Below, piece by piece: positions 36,599-44,406 of a stretch of 56,560 nucleotides of DNA. Below the pieces are notes generated by a model, which saw only the letters and a list, made by a program, of their open reading frames with translations, was not told the DNA's origin and did no database searches. Positions within the stretch are counted from its first letter, which is position 1. The number at the start of each line of letters is the position of its first letter. Source of the stretch: Deltaproteobacteria bacterium. GTDB lineage: Bacteria > Myxococcota_A > Polyangia > Haliangiales > Haliangiaceae. Where the stretch lies: NCBI GenBank assembly GCA_013813765.1, contig JACCRC010000519.1, positions 1 to 56,560 on the forward strand. Direction: 5' to 3'. The position numbers were made by a program, and so were the translations under genes.

Positions 36599-37432
36599 TT
36601 ACCGCGTCAGCTTCCGGTACTCGTTGATATGTCGAATCGCTGAGCGAGAATCGCCTGACTGATCGAACAACGTGGCGAGATTGTAGTGGGCCTCGGCGAG
36701 CTGAGGGTCCAGCTCGAGGGCCCGGTGGTAGAGCGCGATCGCGTCGGACTCCTTGCCCGCGTCCTGCGCGATCACGCCGAGGTTGTAGTAGGCCGTCGCG
36801 TCGGCGGGATCGAGATCGAGCGCGCTGCGGAAGCAGTCGTGCGCGGCGTCCGGATCGCCGCTCTCCGCGAACAGGCGGCCGAGGTTGATCCAGGCCTCGG
36901 TGGTCTCCGGGCGCAGGCGAAGCGATCGCCGATACGCATCGATCGCTGCGACCGGATCGCGCTCCTCGAGATCCATCGCGCGCGTCATCCATTGATCCGC
37001 GGTCGCAGGCGGCACGGCGACTGGGACGACCGCATCGGTCGTGCGCGGCAGCTCGCGCAGCTCGCCGGTCGGTGCAGGCACCGCCGAGCGCGGCGTATCG
37101 AACGCGAGCGAGAGCTGCCCGGAGAGGGCCGTGTCCTGCGCACCGCGGATCTGGACGGTGCCGGCGCGCGCCTCGACGGTGAGCTCGGCGATCGACGTGC
37201 CCGCAGGCAGCTGCTGCTGGATCCGCGCGAGCTCCTTGCGCACGCGCGGCAGTGGTAAGCCCGCGTCGATGAGTGCCTTGACGGTGCGCAGCGCAGAGAG
37301 ATCTCGGAACGACAGCTGTGCCGGCACCGCGCCTGGTGTACCGACGAGCCCGTCGCGAATGCAGCTGCGAACCGCCGACTCGGGAAGCCCGATCAGCTGG
37401 GCTGCGTGCCGCGCCGAGTAGCTCGTCCACAT
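36599..37432 (-). CDS. MerR-like HTH regulator fused to TPR repeats
   Basis: Residues 1-75 of this 277-residue protein read as a MerR-type winged helix: YSARHAAQLIGLPESAVRS, a wing with QLSFRDLSALRTV, and IDAGLPLPRVRKELAR. A linker of about 75 residues follows. From about 150 to the end there are three to four TPR units with the W-LG-Y-A-P spacing (AWINLGRLFAESGDPDAA, AYYNLGVIAQDAGKESDAI, AHYNLATLFDQSGDSRSA). The protein is expected to bind DNA and to receive a protein signal through the TPR part. It sits in the same minus-strand run as the barrel and kinase-like lipoprotein genes. Confidence 0.82.
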   Translation of the reverse strand: MWTSYSARHAAQLIGLPESAVRSCIRDGLVGTPGAVPAQLSFRDLSALRTVKALIDAGLPLPRVRKELARIQQQLPAGTSIAELTVEARAGTVQIRGAQDTALSGQLSLAFDTPRSAVPAPTGELRELPRTTDAVVPVAVPPATADQWMTRAMDLEERDPVAAIDAYRRSLRLRPETTEAWINLGRLFAESGDPDAAHDCFRSALDLDPADATAYYNLGVIAQDAGKESDAIALYHRALELDPQLAEAHYNLATLFDQSGDSRSAIRHINEYRKLTR

Positions 37433-37447
37433 CGCGCGGCGACCATA

Positions 37448-38077
37448 TCACCGTGCATGCTTCATCATCCACGCGGCGATCGTCTCCGCGAGCTCCTCGA
37501 GCACCTCGGCGTGGGTGCGTCCGGAGCGCACGAGCACGTCGAAGCCGTGATCCGCACCGTCGACGACGTGGAGCGTCGCGCGGCGGCCGAGCTTCTTGAT
37601 CACCGGCCGCAAGCGCGGCAGCGGCGCGAGGTCATCGCGGGTGCCCTGCACGAACAGCAGCGGACCGCTCGCATCCGCGAGGTGATCGGCGCGCTCGATG
37701 CCCGGCTTCTCCGGCGGGTGCAGCGGGAAGCCGAGGAACGCGATGCCGCACAGCTCCGGCAGCGGCTCGGCGGCGTGCGACCGCGACGTCATGCGCCCAC
37801 CGAACGACTTGCCACCGGCGAACCGCGGCAGCTCCGGCGCGAGCCTTGCTGCTTCGGTCCACGCCGCGCGTACCGCGGCTTCCGCGATCGCCGGCGGATC
37901 CGGCCTCGGCTTCCCGGCCGCCATGTACGGAAATTCCCAGCGCAGCGTCGCGATGTCGCGCGCGGCGAGCGCGGTCGCGATCTCCTCCATGAACACGTGG
38001 CGCATCCCGGCCCCGGCGCCGTGCGCGAGCACGAGCAGCGCCCGCGCGGCGGCAGGCCTCAGGAGGAGCGTCTCCAC
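37448..38077 (-). CDS. Alpha/beta-hydrolase (KANL3/Tex30-like family)
   Basis: A 209-residue cytoplasmic hydrolase. The oxyanion region is LVLAHGAGAGMRH and the nucleophile elbow is FAGGKSFGGRMTS. A candidate acidic residue lies in GTRDDLAPL and the catalytic His in DGADHGFD. This compact form is common in bacteria as an uncharacterised dienelactone-hydrolase-like esterase. It lies between the kinase-like lipoprotein (nine-base gap) and the MerR-TPR gene (15-base gap), so it is part of the run starting at 41169. Confidence 0.82.
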   Translation of the reverse strand: METLLLRPAAARALLVLAHGAGAGMRHVFMEEIATALAARDIATLRWEFPYMAAGKPRPDPPAIAEAAVRAAWTEAARLAPELPRFAGGKSFGGRMTSRSHAAEPLPELCGIAFLGFPLHPPEKPGIERADHLADASGPLLFVQGTRDDLAPLPRLRPVIKKLGRRATLHVVDGADHGFDVLVRSGRTHAEVLEELAETIAAWMMKHAR

Positions 38078-38086
38078 GCTCCGACG

Positions 38087-39712
38087 TTACCGCCGGCGCA
38101 GGCCGACGACGTTGAGGTGGCCGCCCTGATCGCGTGCGACGTGCACGATGACGGGAGGCAGCTCGCGATTTTCGCGCTGCACGCGGAGCCGCACGATCGT
38201 GTAGTCATGTGCGCCCGCGGCCAGCGGCACGTCGGCGCAGGTGCGGCCCTTCTCTCCGTTGCGCAGGCTCGTCGCGAACGAAGTCGCGTTGCCGCCGTGA
38301 TCGTAGGTGTTGATCGCATACATCGTCGGTGCCTCGGTGAGCATGTACGAGAGCGAGAGGTCGGTGAAGCACAGGCGCGCCTTGTCGCCAGCCTGGTCGA
38401 CCGCGAACAGATCGAGCGGCGCCACGCGATCGAACCAGTAGCGGCCGGTCATGCGCTGGCGCTTCAGCAGCGTGTCGATCATGTACTGGCGGCTGACGGG
38501 GTCGGTGAGCTGCCCTTCGTCGACGATCGCCGCGATCTCGTGCGGCTTGAACCGCATCACGATCTTCGCGCCCCAGAAGGCATCGAAGCGATCCTTGTCG
38601 CGCAGCGGCCAGTACGGGTTCATCGAGTGGTAGCCGTCGGGCCGGTAGTGCTCGGTGTCGAACATGCCGATGCCGCGCATACCTGTCAGGGTTCGCCCCT
38701 CCCAGGACCGTGCGCGCAGCCCCAACGTGAACAGATTACTGAACGCCTCGCCGAACTCGAACGCGAAGCGATTACCGGCCGCCTTGTCGTGGTCGGTCAT
38801 GCTCATGACACCGAGCGCCTTGCCGAAGTCGATGAGGTAGTGCGTGACGTACCCGTCCTTGAAGGAATCGAACGTGTTGTCTTCCTTCATGTCCACGTGG
38901 TCGACCCACGCGAAGAGCGGATACTGGCCGCGCACGCTGCGGCGGCGCTCGTGCGGGATCTTGTCGTTCGGATCGTCGCCGCGGACGCCTTCGCGCGCAT
39001 AGGGGCCGAGCGGAGCTCCGGAGATGAACAAGCTCGCCATCGCGCGGATCGAGCCGTCGTCGCGGTGATAGACGAGCTTCAGCGCCGCGTCGAGCTTCGC
39101 CTCGTCCACACCCTTCTTGCGCGCCTTGTCACCGAGCTTCAGATCCTCGCGACGGATGTAGCCGAGGTAATCCTCGGGCACGTTGTACCCGGCGGCCCAC
39201 ACCAGGCGGTGCACGATGATGTGTGCGGCGGTCTCGGCCTCCGGAAACGGCGCCATGTCGAACTTCAGGAGGAACTTGCGCTTGAGCGCGTCCTCGAACG
39301 TGAAGCCGAGCGACATGCCGCCGACCTTCATGCCGGTGATCGTCCACGGACGATGGTCGAACGGGCTCGGGCTGACGTTCGGTCCGCGCTTCAGCTCGTC
39401 GAGCGTGAGATCGCGCATTCCGATCCGGTTCGTGAACCACGTCGAATCCGGTACCTCGTCGATCGAGTTGATGTCCTCGACGCGCTTCGCCTTGCGCAGC
39501 TCCATCGCGCGAGTCCCTCGACGCGCGAACACGAAATCGACCTTCGTGAACAAGCGATAGAAATCGCGCTTCTTGGGCGTCGCGGCGAGCGGGACCTTGT
39601 CCTCGACGCGCCACACGGGCGCTTCGGGCTGGAACCGGATCGTGCCGACGGGGCTGGACGATGCACAGCCGGTGACGAGAGCGAGAGCGACAGCAACGAG
39701 GATGTGACGCAT
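38087..39712 (-). CDS. Secreted lipoprotein with kinase-like motifs, copy 1
   Basis: The ATG at 39712 overlaps the stop of the barrel gene (ATGA) and gives a lipoprotein signal, MRHILVAVALALVTGC. In the 541-residue protein a Gly-rich stretch (ITGMKVGGMSLGF, 125-137) precedes K150 in KFLLKFD and E158/E160. Further on come HVDMKEDN (H272, D274, N279) and LIDFGKALG (D295-F296-G297). These stand in the order and spacing of a protein-kinase or PI-kinase-like fold and are the same in the second copy. I know of no described family that explains them. The rest is conserved but unrecognised, including VPDSTWFTNRIG near 88-98. Function is unknown; an atypical envelope kinase is a hypothesis. Confidence 0.72.
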   Translation of the reverse strand: MRHILVAVALALVTGCASSSPVGTIRFQPEAPVWRVEDKVPLAATPKKRDFYRLFTKVDFVFARRGTRAMELRKAKRVEDINSIDEVPDSTWFTNRIGMRDLTLDELKRGPNVSPSPFDHRPWTITGMKVGGMSLGFTFEDALKRKFLLKFDMAPFPEAETAAHIIVHRLVWAAGYNVPEDYLGYIRREDLKLGDKARKKGVDEAKLDAALKLVYHRDDGSIRAMASLFISGAPLGPYAREGVRGDDPNDKIPHERRRSVRGQYPLFAWVDHVDMKEDNTFDSFKDGYVTHYLIDFGKALGVMSMTDHDKAAGNRFAFEFGEAFSNLFTLGLRARSWEGRTLTGMRGIGMFDTEHYRPDGYHSMNPYWPLRDKDRFDAFWGAKIVMRFKPHEIAAIVDEGQLTDPVSRQYMIDTLLKRQRMTGRYWFDRVAPLDLFAVDQAGDKARLCFTDLSLSYMLTEAPTMYAINTYDHGGNATSFATSLRNGEKGRTCADVPLAAGAHDYTIVRLRVQRENRELPPVIVHVARDQGGHLNVVGLRRR

Positions 39713-41169
39713 CAGAACCTCCCGACGCGATCGCGGCGGCCGAACGCGGGCGAGAACACGAGATTGAACGAGAAGTTTCCTTCGCGAGACATCGCGATCT
39801 GGGTGCGCATGAGGAACGTGTTCCTCGTGTGGACCTGGATACCGATGCCGTACCCGAACCGGATGCGATCCGTGTCCTTCGTGAGCTCGTCGAACGAGTA
39901 GAGCGGCTCGCCGACGTCGAAGAACGTGAACGCGGACGCGTTGTGCATCAGGGGCCACGTGTACTCGGCCGTGGCGAGCACGACCACGCGGTCGCGGAAC
40001 CGGCCGCTCGTATAGCCGCGGAGGAACTCCGAGCCACCGAGGCGAGGGAGATCGACGAACGAAATCTTACCGTCGGTGCGCCCGTCAGTGCCGGCAACCG
40101 CATCCGCCAGCACGCGCAGCGCGAGCGTCCGCGTCCCCCTGTAGAGGTCGAAGTAGCGCTGCACCTCACCGCCGTAGCGAATGTAGCTCGTCGGATCGTC
40201 CTTCAGACCGCGGCCGATGCCGCCGTGGGCGCGCACGAGCCAGCCGGTGCCGTCGATCGTCTGCGTCGCATACTGGGTCGACGGGCGACGGCTGTCGTAC
40301 GCGACCTCGTTGTCGACGTAGATGTTGTTCAGGCCATCGTCGAAGCCGATCAGCTTCGACGTGTCGTAGCGGACCGTGATGTCGTCCTTGTCGGAGCCCC
40401 CGAACTCGCGCGTCATCCACGCACCCGACAGTCGCGTGGTCAGCTCGTCCGTGAAGCGAACCTTCACGCCGACGACGTTGCGCATCACGTCCTGGGAGAA
40501 CCGCGATTGCAGCGCGACATCGGTCACCGTCGGATCGATCGGCATCTCGAGCGGTGTCGCGATCTCCTTGTGGTCGTTGCCAATGCCGTAGAACTTCTCG
40601 CGGGTGCGGCGCTCGATGCTCGAGTCGGCATCGATCCGGACGCGTCCAAACCGCTTGCCGGTGTTCCCGCCGATGCCGAGCGCATAGCGGAACTCGCCAC
40701 CGTAATTGGCGCGCAGGGCGATCCGCTCGCCTTCGTCGAAGATGTCCTTGTAGAGGACACGCGCGCCGACGGTGAACCCGTAGGCAGATTCATATCCGGC
40801 GACCGGATACACGCCAAACTTGCGGTCGTCGGTGAACGTCGCGTCGACGAAGCGGTTGCGGAGGTCGTAGCGCTCGTAGACGTACACCGTCCCGCGGATC
40901 GGCTGAACAGCGGCCCAGAACACCAGCTTCGGCAGGAACAGCAAGCCGCGCCCGACCGTGCGCAAGCGCTCGTTATCGGACTGCTCGTCAGCGACCGCGA
41001 TGCCGGAGGCCTTGTCGGGTGGAGCTGCTTTCGGGAGGGGCGCCGGAAGGTCGGGGGGCTCCTCCGCCACCGGTTCTTGCGGGCTGGGCGGCTCATTCGC
41101 AGTCACGACCGGCTGGGCCATGGCGGGGCCGGCAGCCAGGACGAGTGCGAAGATCAGAACTAGGCGCAT
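39712..41169 (-). CDS. Omp85/D15-like outer-membrane barrel without POTRA domains, copy 1
   Basis: The start at 41169 gives the signal peptide MRLVLIFALVLAAGPAMA; the product has 485 residues. A Pro-rich linker of about 75 residues replaces the POTRA domains. The rest reads as alternating beta strands with the Omp85-type (V/L)RG(Y/F) motif in GGSEFLRGYTSGRF near residue 383. The C-terminus is ...GRRDRVGRF, ending in Phe as outer-membrane barrels do. Members of this superfamily assemble or translocate proteins or lipids. The overlap with the kinase-like lipoprotein gene suggests the two act as a pair. Confidence 0.8.
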   Translation of the reverse strand: MRLVLIFALVLAAGPAMAQPVVTANEPPSPQEPVAEEPPDLPAPLPKAAPPDKASGIAVADEQSDNERLRTVGRGLLFLPKLVFWAAVQPIRGTVYVYERYDLRNRFVDATFTDDRKFGVYPVAGYESAYGFTVGARVLYKDIFDEGERIALRANYGGEFRYALGIGGNTGKRFGRVRIDADSSIERRTREKFYGIGNDHKEIATPLEMPIDPTVTDVALQSRFSQDVMRNVVGVKVRFTDELTTRLSGAWMTREFGGSDKDDITVRYDTSKLIGFDDGLNNIYVDNEVAYDSRRPSTQYATQTIDGTGWLVRAHGGIGRGLKDDPTSYIRYGGEVQRYFDLYRGTRTLALRVLADAVAGTDGRTDGKISFVDLPRLGGSEFLRGYTSGRFRDRVVVLATAEYTWPLMHNASAFTFFDVGEPLYSFDELTKDTDRIRFGYGIGIQVHTRNTFLMRTQIAMSREGNFSFNLVFSPAFGRRDRVGRF

Positions 41170-41293
41170 CGGTATGGTTCGCAGGCTCTGCAGACTGCGT
41201 ACCGATCGTAAGAGGGGGTTTGCGGCCACTTGCTCCACGGTACCAGCACCCAACCGCGCGCTGGCGCACACTCTGCTATCGTCTGCGCGCTCC

Positions 41294-42391
41294 ATGACTC
41301 GCACGGTCGCGCTGGTCCTTCTCGCGTCGTGTCACGTCACCACGCAGACCGAGGTGACGCGTCCCGCGACCGAGGAGATCGTGCAGCACCCGGAAGGGGC
41401 CATCGCGCACCGACCGACGCTCGTGCTGTCGGAGAGCGGTTCGCTTCGGTTCGTGCAACCGCTCGAGTGCCCGACCGAGCGCGTGGTCTCCAGCTCGACC
41501 GCGATCGAGCTCGAGACCAGGCCAAACCTCGCGACGTTCGTCGTCGGTGTGATCGCGACGGCTGTCGGAGGCGTGATGACGGTCGGCGGGATCGCCGGCA
41601 AGGACTCGGCGGCGAACCCCATCACGTATGCCGGCGTCGGGCTCCTGCTGGTCGGCCTGCCGCTCGCGATCGGGCCGTGGACCGGCCTCGGCAAGCGGCT
41701 CCGCGACGGAGGGACGACGAAACCCACGCGTGCTCCCGGGGCAAGCGTGCCGTGCGGTGCGCGTGGACTCGCCGCGAAGTCCGCAACGCTGACGATCCGC
41801 GGGCTCGAGGTCCACGGAGCGGTGTGGCAGGACGGAACCTTCTCGGTCTCGCCCTACCAGATCATCGATGCATACGCGCCGACCGCGATCAACGCCTGGG
41901 ACATCTCCGCGATCGTCGATGCGGAGGGTGGCGCGCGCACGATCGAGGCGGTGATCGATGGCGGACAGCTCGCGAAGTTCGCGCCGCAGTTTCTCGCGCG
42001 TGCCGACTTCAACGGAAAGGTCGAGCCGTTGCGGCTCGTGCCCGGCATGGTGCCCGGCACGTTGCGCGTGAGCCTGACGACGACGAGCGCTGGCCCCGCG
42101 CTCCGTGTGGTGCTGCCGGTGAAGAACGACGGTCCCGGTGAGACCTGGGGGTTGCGCGGACAGATCGCGTCGCCGACGAAGTCGGTCGACGGGCGGATGC
42201 TGTACATCGGTCACATCGGGAACGGCCAGACCGTCACCCGCGAGCTGCTGATCCCGTTGACCGTCGCCGCCGCCGACGTGATCCGCGGCGCGACCCTCGA
42301 TCTCTCGATCGAGCTGCGCGATGCGCACGGCACAGCCCCGGCGAACCCGGTGCGGTTCCGCGGCAACGTGCTGAACGACGCCCCGCGATGA
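41294..42391 (+). CDS. Hypothetical lipoprotein with central hydrophobic segments
   Basis: The ATG at 41294 yields a short lipoprotein signal, MTRTVALVLLASC. The 365-residue product has two hydrophobic stretches near residues 82-130 (VVGVIATAVGGVMTVGGI and YAGVGLLLVGLPLAIG). A beta-rich C-terminal half follows (LRVVLPVKNDGPGETW, TLDLSIELRDAHG). No family is recognised. It is divergent from the barrel gene by 124 bases, and its stop overlaps the FAD oxidoreductase start (ATGA), so it is translationally coupled to the lipid-modification genes. Confidence 0.62.
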   Translation: MTRTVALVLLASCHVTTQTEVTRPATEEIVQHPEGAIAHRPTLVLSESGSLRFVQPLECPTERVVSSSTAIELETRPNLATFVVGVIATAVGGVMTVGGIAGKDSAANPITYAGVGLLLVGLPLAIGPWTGLGKRLRDGGTTKPTRAPGASVPCGARGLAAKSATLTIRGLEVHGAVWQDGTFSVSPYQIIDAYAPTAINAWDISAIVDAEGGARTIEAVIDGGQLAKFAPQFLARADFNGKVEPLRLVPGMVPGTLRVSLTTTSAGPALRVVLPVKNDGPGETWGLRGQIASPTKSVDGRMLYIGHIGNGQTVTRELLIPLTVAAADVIRGATLDLSIELRDAHGTAPANPVRFRGNVLNDAPR

Positions 42392-43632
42392 AGGTCGCGA
42401 TCGTCGGCAGTGGCATCGCCGGCCTCGGTGCCGCGCGAGCGCTCGCGACGTGCCACGACGTCACGATGTTCGAGGCGGCCGACCGCGCCGGCGGGCACGT
42501 CTACACCGTCGACGTGGGCGGCATCGCCGTGGACATGGGCTTCATCGTCTGCAACCGCGAGCGCTATCCGCTGTTCTTCCGCTTGCTCGGGGAGCTCGGC
42601 ATCGCGACTCGACCGACGACGATGTCGTTCTCGGTATCGCTGCCGCGCGAGGAGCTCGAGTGGGGCAGCGAGAGCATGTCATCGCTGTTCGCCGACCGCC
42701 GCACGCTCGGGTCGCCGGCGCACTGGCGGTTTCTCGCCGAGGTTTTCGGGTTTCTGCGCCGCGCACGCCGCGATCTCGATACGGGCATCACCGCGCTGAT
42801 GTCGCTCGACGAGTACGTCGGACTGCGCACGAGCCGCGAGCTTCGCGACCGCTTCATCGTGCCGCTCGCCGCAGCGCTGTGGTCGCTCGCGCCGGAGCGC
42901 TGCGGCGCGTTCCCTGCGGACACGTTCCTGCGCTTCCTCGAGCAGCACGGCATGCTCCGCGCGGTGCGACCGCTCGCGTGGCACACGATCGTCGGTGGCA
43001 GTCGGTGCTACGTCGATGGGTTGCTCGCAGCGCTGCGCGGACAGCGCTTCGCACTGGAGCTCGGGACACCGGTGACCGCGGTCGCTCGCGATGCACGCGG
43101 CGTGACGGTGACCGCCGCCGGGCGCGAGCGACGCTTCGATCGGATCGTCCTTGCCACGCATGCCGATACCGCACTGGGGCTCCTCGCCGCGCCGTCCGCC
43201 GACGAGCGCCGTGTGCTGGGCGCGTTCCGCTACAGCGCGAACACGACGGTGCTCCACCGCGATCCGGCGTTCATGCCGCGCCGCCGCGCCGCCCACGCCG
43301 CCTGGAACTACGTCGCGGATCCGGATACCGCGCACGTCAACGTCACGTACTCGATGAGCCGGCTGCAGGGGCTTGCGGCCGATCCGCCGTTCCTCGTCAC
43401 GCTGAACCCGCGCACCCGGCCGCGCGACGTGCTGCACGAGGTGGTGTTCACGCATCCGCAGCTCGACCGGCATGCGCTCGCTGCGCAGGCCGAGCTGCCG
43501 CGCCTCGGCGGGACGCACCGCACCTATTACGCCGGCGCGCACTCGGGGTTCGGCTTCCACGAGGATGGTCTGCGTGCGGGGCTCGCGGCCGCGGCGAGCC
43601 TCGTTGCCGACGAGCACCGGTGCCACGCGTGA
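42388..43632 (+). CDS. FAD-dependent amine-oxidase-like oxidoreductase
   Basis: The 414-residue protein starts with the Rossmann dinucleotide motif VAIVGSGIAGLGAA and the following FEAADRAGGHVYTVD, which together define the amine-oxidase/phytoene-desaturase type. A late FAD segment is seen in YYAGAHSGFGFHEDGLRAG. Proteins of this type are often encoded with a DUF1365 protein and a cyclopropane-fatty-acid synthase-like methyltransferase and take part in modification of membrane fatty acids. Here DUF1365 follows with a GTGA overlap; the methyltransferase gene is at 51455. Confidence 0.88.
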   Translation: MKVAIVGSGIAGLGAARALATCHDVTMFEAADRAGGHVYTVDVGGIAVDMGFIVCNRERYPLFFRLLGELGIATRPTTMSFSVSLPREELEWGSESMSSLFADRRTLGSPAHWRFLAEVFGFLRRARRDLDTGITALMSLDEYVGLRTSRELRDRFIVPLAAALWSLAPERCGAFPADTFLRFLEQHGMLRAVRPLAWHTIVGGSRCYVDGLLAALRGQRFALELGTPVTAVARDARGVTVTAAGRERRFDRIVLATHADTALGLLAAPSADERRVLGAFRYSANTTVLHRDPAFMPRRRAAHAAWNYVADPDTAHVNVTYSMSRLQGLAADPPFLVTLNPRTRPRDVLHEVVFTHPQLDRHALAAQAELPRLGGTHRTYYAGAHSGFGFHEDGLRAGLAAAASLVADEHRCHA

Positions 43633-44405
43633 GGCGATCGGCGCTCTACCCGGGCGAGATCGTGCACACGCGCCGCGACTCGATCGCGAAGCGGAAATTT
43701 CACTATCCGGTGTTCGTGGCGTCGATCGATCTCGCGGAGCTGCCGGCGCTCGACCGCGAGCTGCGCCTGTTCTCCCACGGCGGGAGGAACCTGTACGCGC
43801 TCCACGATCGCGACTACGCGGGCGGTGCGGCGGGACTCGCCTCCGCGCACGCGTCGCTGCTCGGCGAGCACGGGATCCCCGCGCCCGCGCAGGTGCGGCT
43901 GATCACGAACCTCCGGGTCGCCGGTTACGTGTTCAACCCGGTCAGCTTCTTCCTCGGCTACGCCTCCACCGGTGCACTGATCTCGGTGGTCGCCGAGGTC
44001 AACAACACGTACGGCGGCCGCCATCGCTACGTGCTCGGGCCGGAGCAGCGCATCGCCTCGACGAGCCAGCGCATCGGCTTTCGCACGCCGCGCGAGCTGT
44101 ACGTCTCACCGTTTCTGCACGGCGACCGCACGTACGAGCTCTGGTTCGACGCACCGATCGACGGCGACGCGCTCGCGATCACGATGCACGTCGATACGCT
44201 CGCCGGCGAACGGGTGTTCGTCGCGCACCTCGCCGGACGGCGCCGCGCGCTCACCGATCGAGCGCTGCTCTCGGCCGCGGTCCGCTATCCGCTGATGAGC
44301 CTGCAGGTCATCGGCCTCATTCACCTCGAGGCGATGAAGCTGCGCTTCCTGCATCGGGTTCCGTACCGGCGGCCGGGGGCTGACCACCGGCCACTGGCCG
44401 AGTGA
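43629..44405 (+). CDS. DUF1365 family protein
   Basis: The GTG at 43629 overlaps the oxidoreductase stop and gives 258 residues. The DUF1365 signatures are HTRRDSIAKRKFHYPV, NLRVAGYVFNPVSFFLGY, VVAEVNNTYGGRHRYVL and YVSPFLHG. The biochemical function of the family is not firmly established. Its constant company with FAD oxidoreductases and CFA-synthase-like enzymes links it to fatty-acid modification. The stop is one base from the stop of the convergent transporter gene. Confidence 0.87.
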   Translation: MRRSALYPGEIVHTRRDSIAKRKFHYPVFVASIDLAELPALDRELRLFSHGGRNLYALHDRDYAGGAAGLASAHASLLGEHGIPAPAQVRLITNLRVAGYVFNPVSFFLGYASTGALISVVAEVNNTYGGRHRYVLGPEQRIASTSQRIGFRTPRELYVSPFLHGDRTYELWFDAPIDGDALAITMHVDTLAGERVFVAHLAGRRRALTDRALLSAAVRYPLMSLQVIGLIHLEAMKLRFLHRVPYRRPGADHRPLAE

Positions 44406-44406
44406 C

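Noticed and set aside
42450..43628. N-terminal extension of the DUF1365 frame
   Set aside because: It is a shadow of the FAD oxidoreductase gene; DUF1365 similarity begins only after the GTG at 43629.
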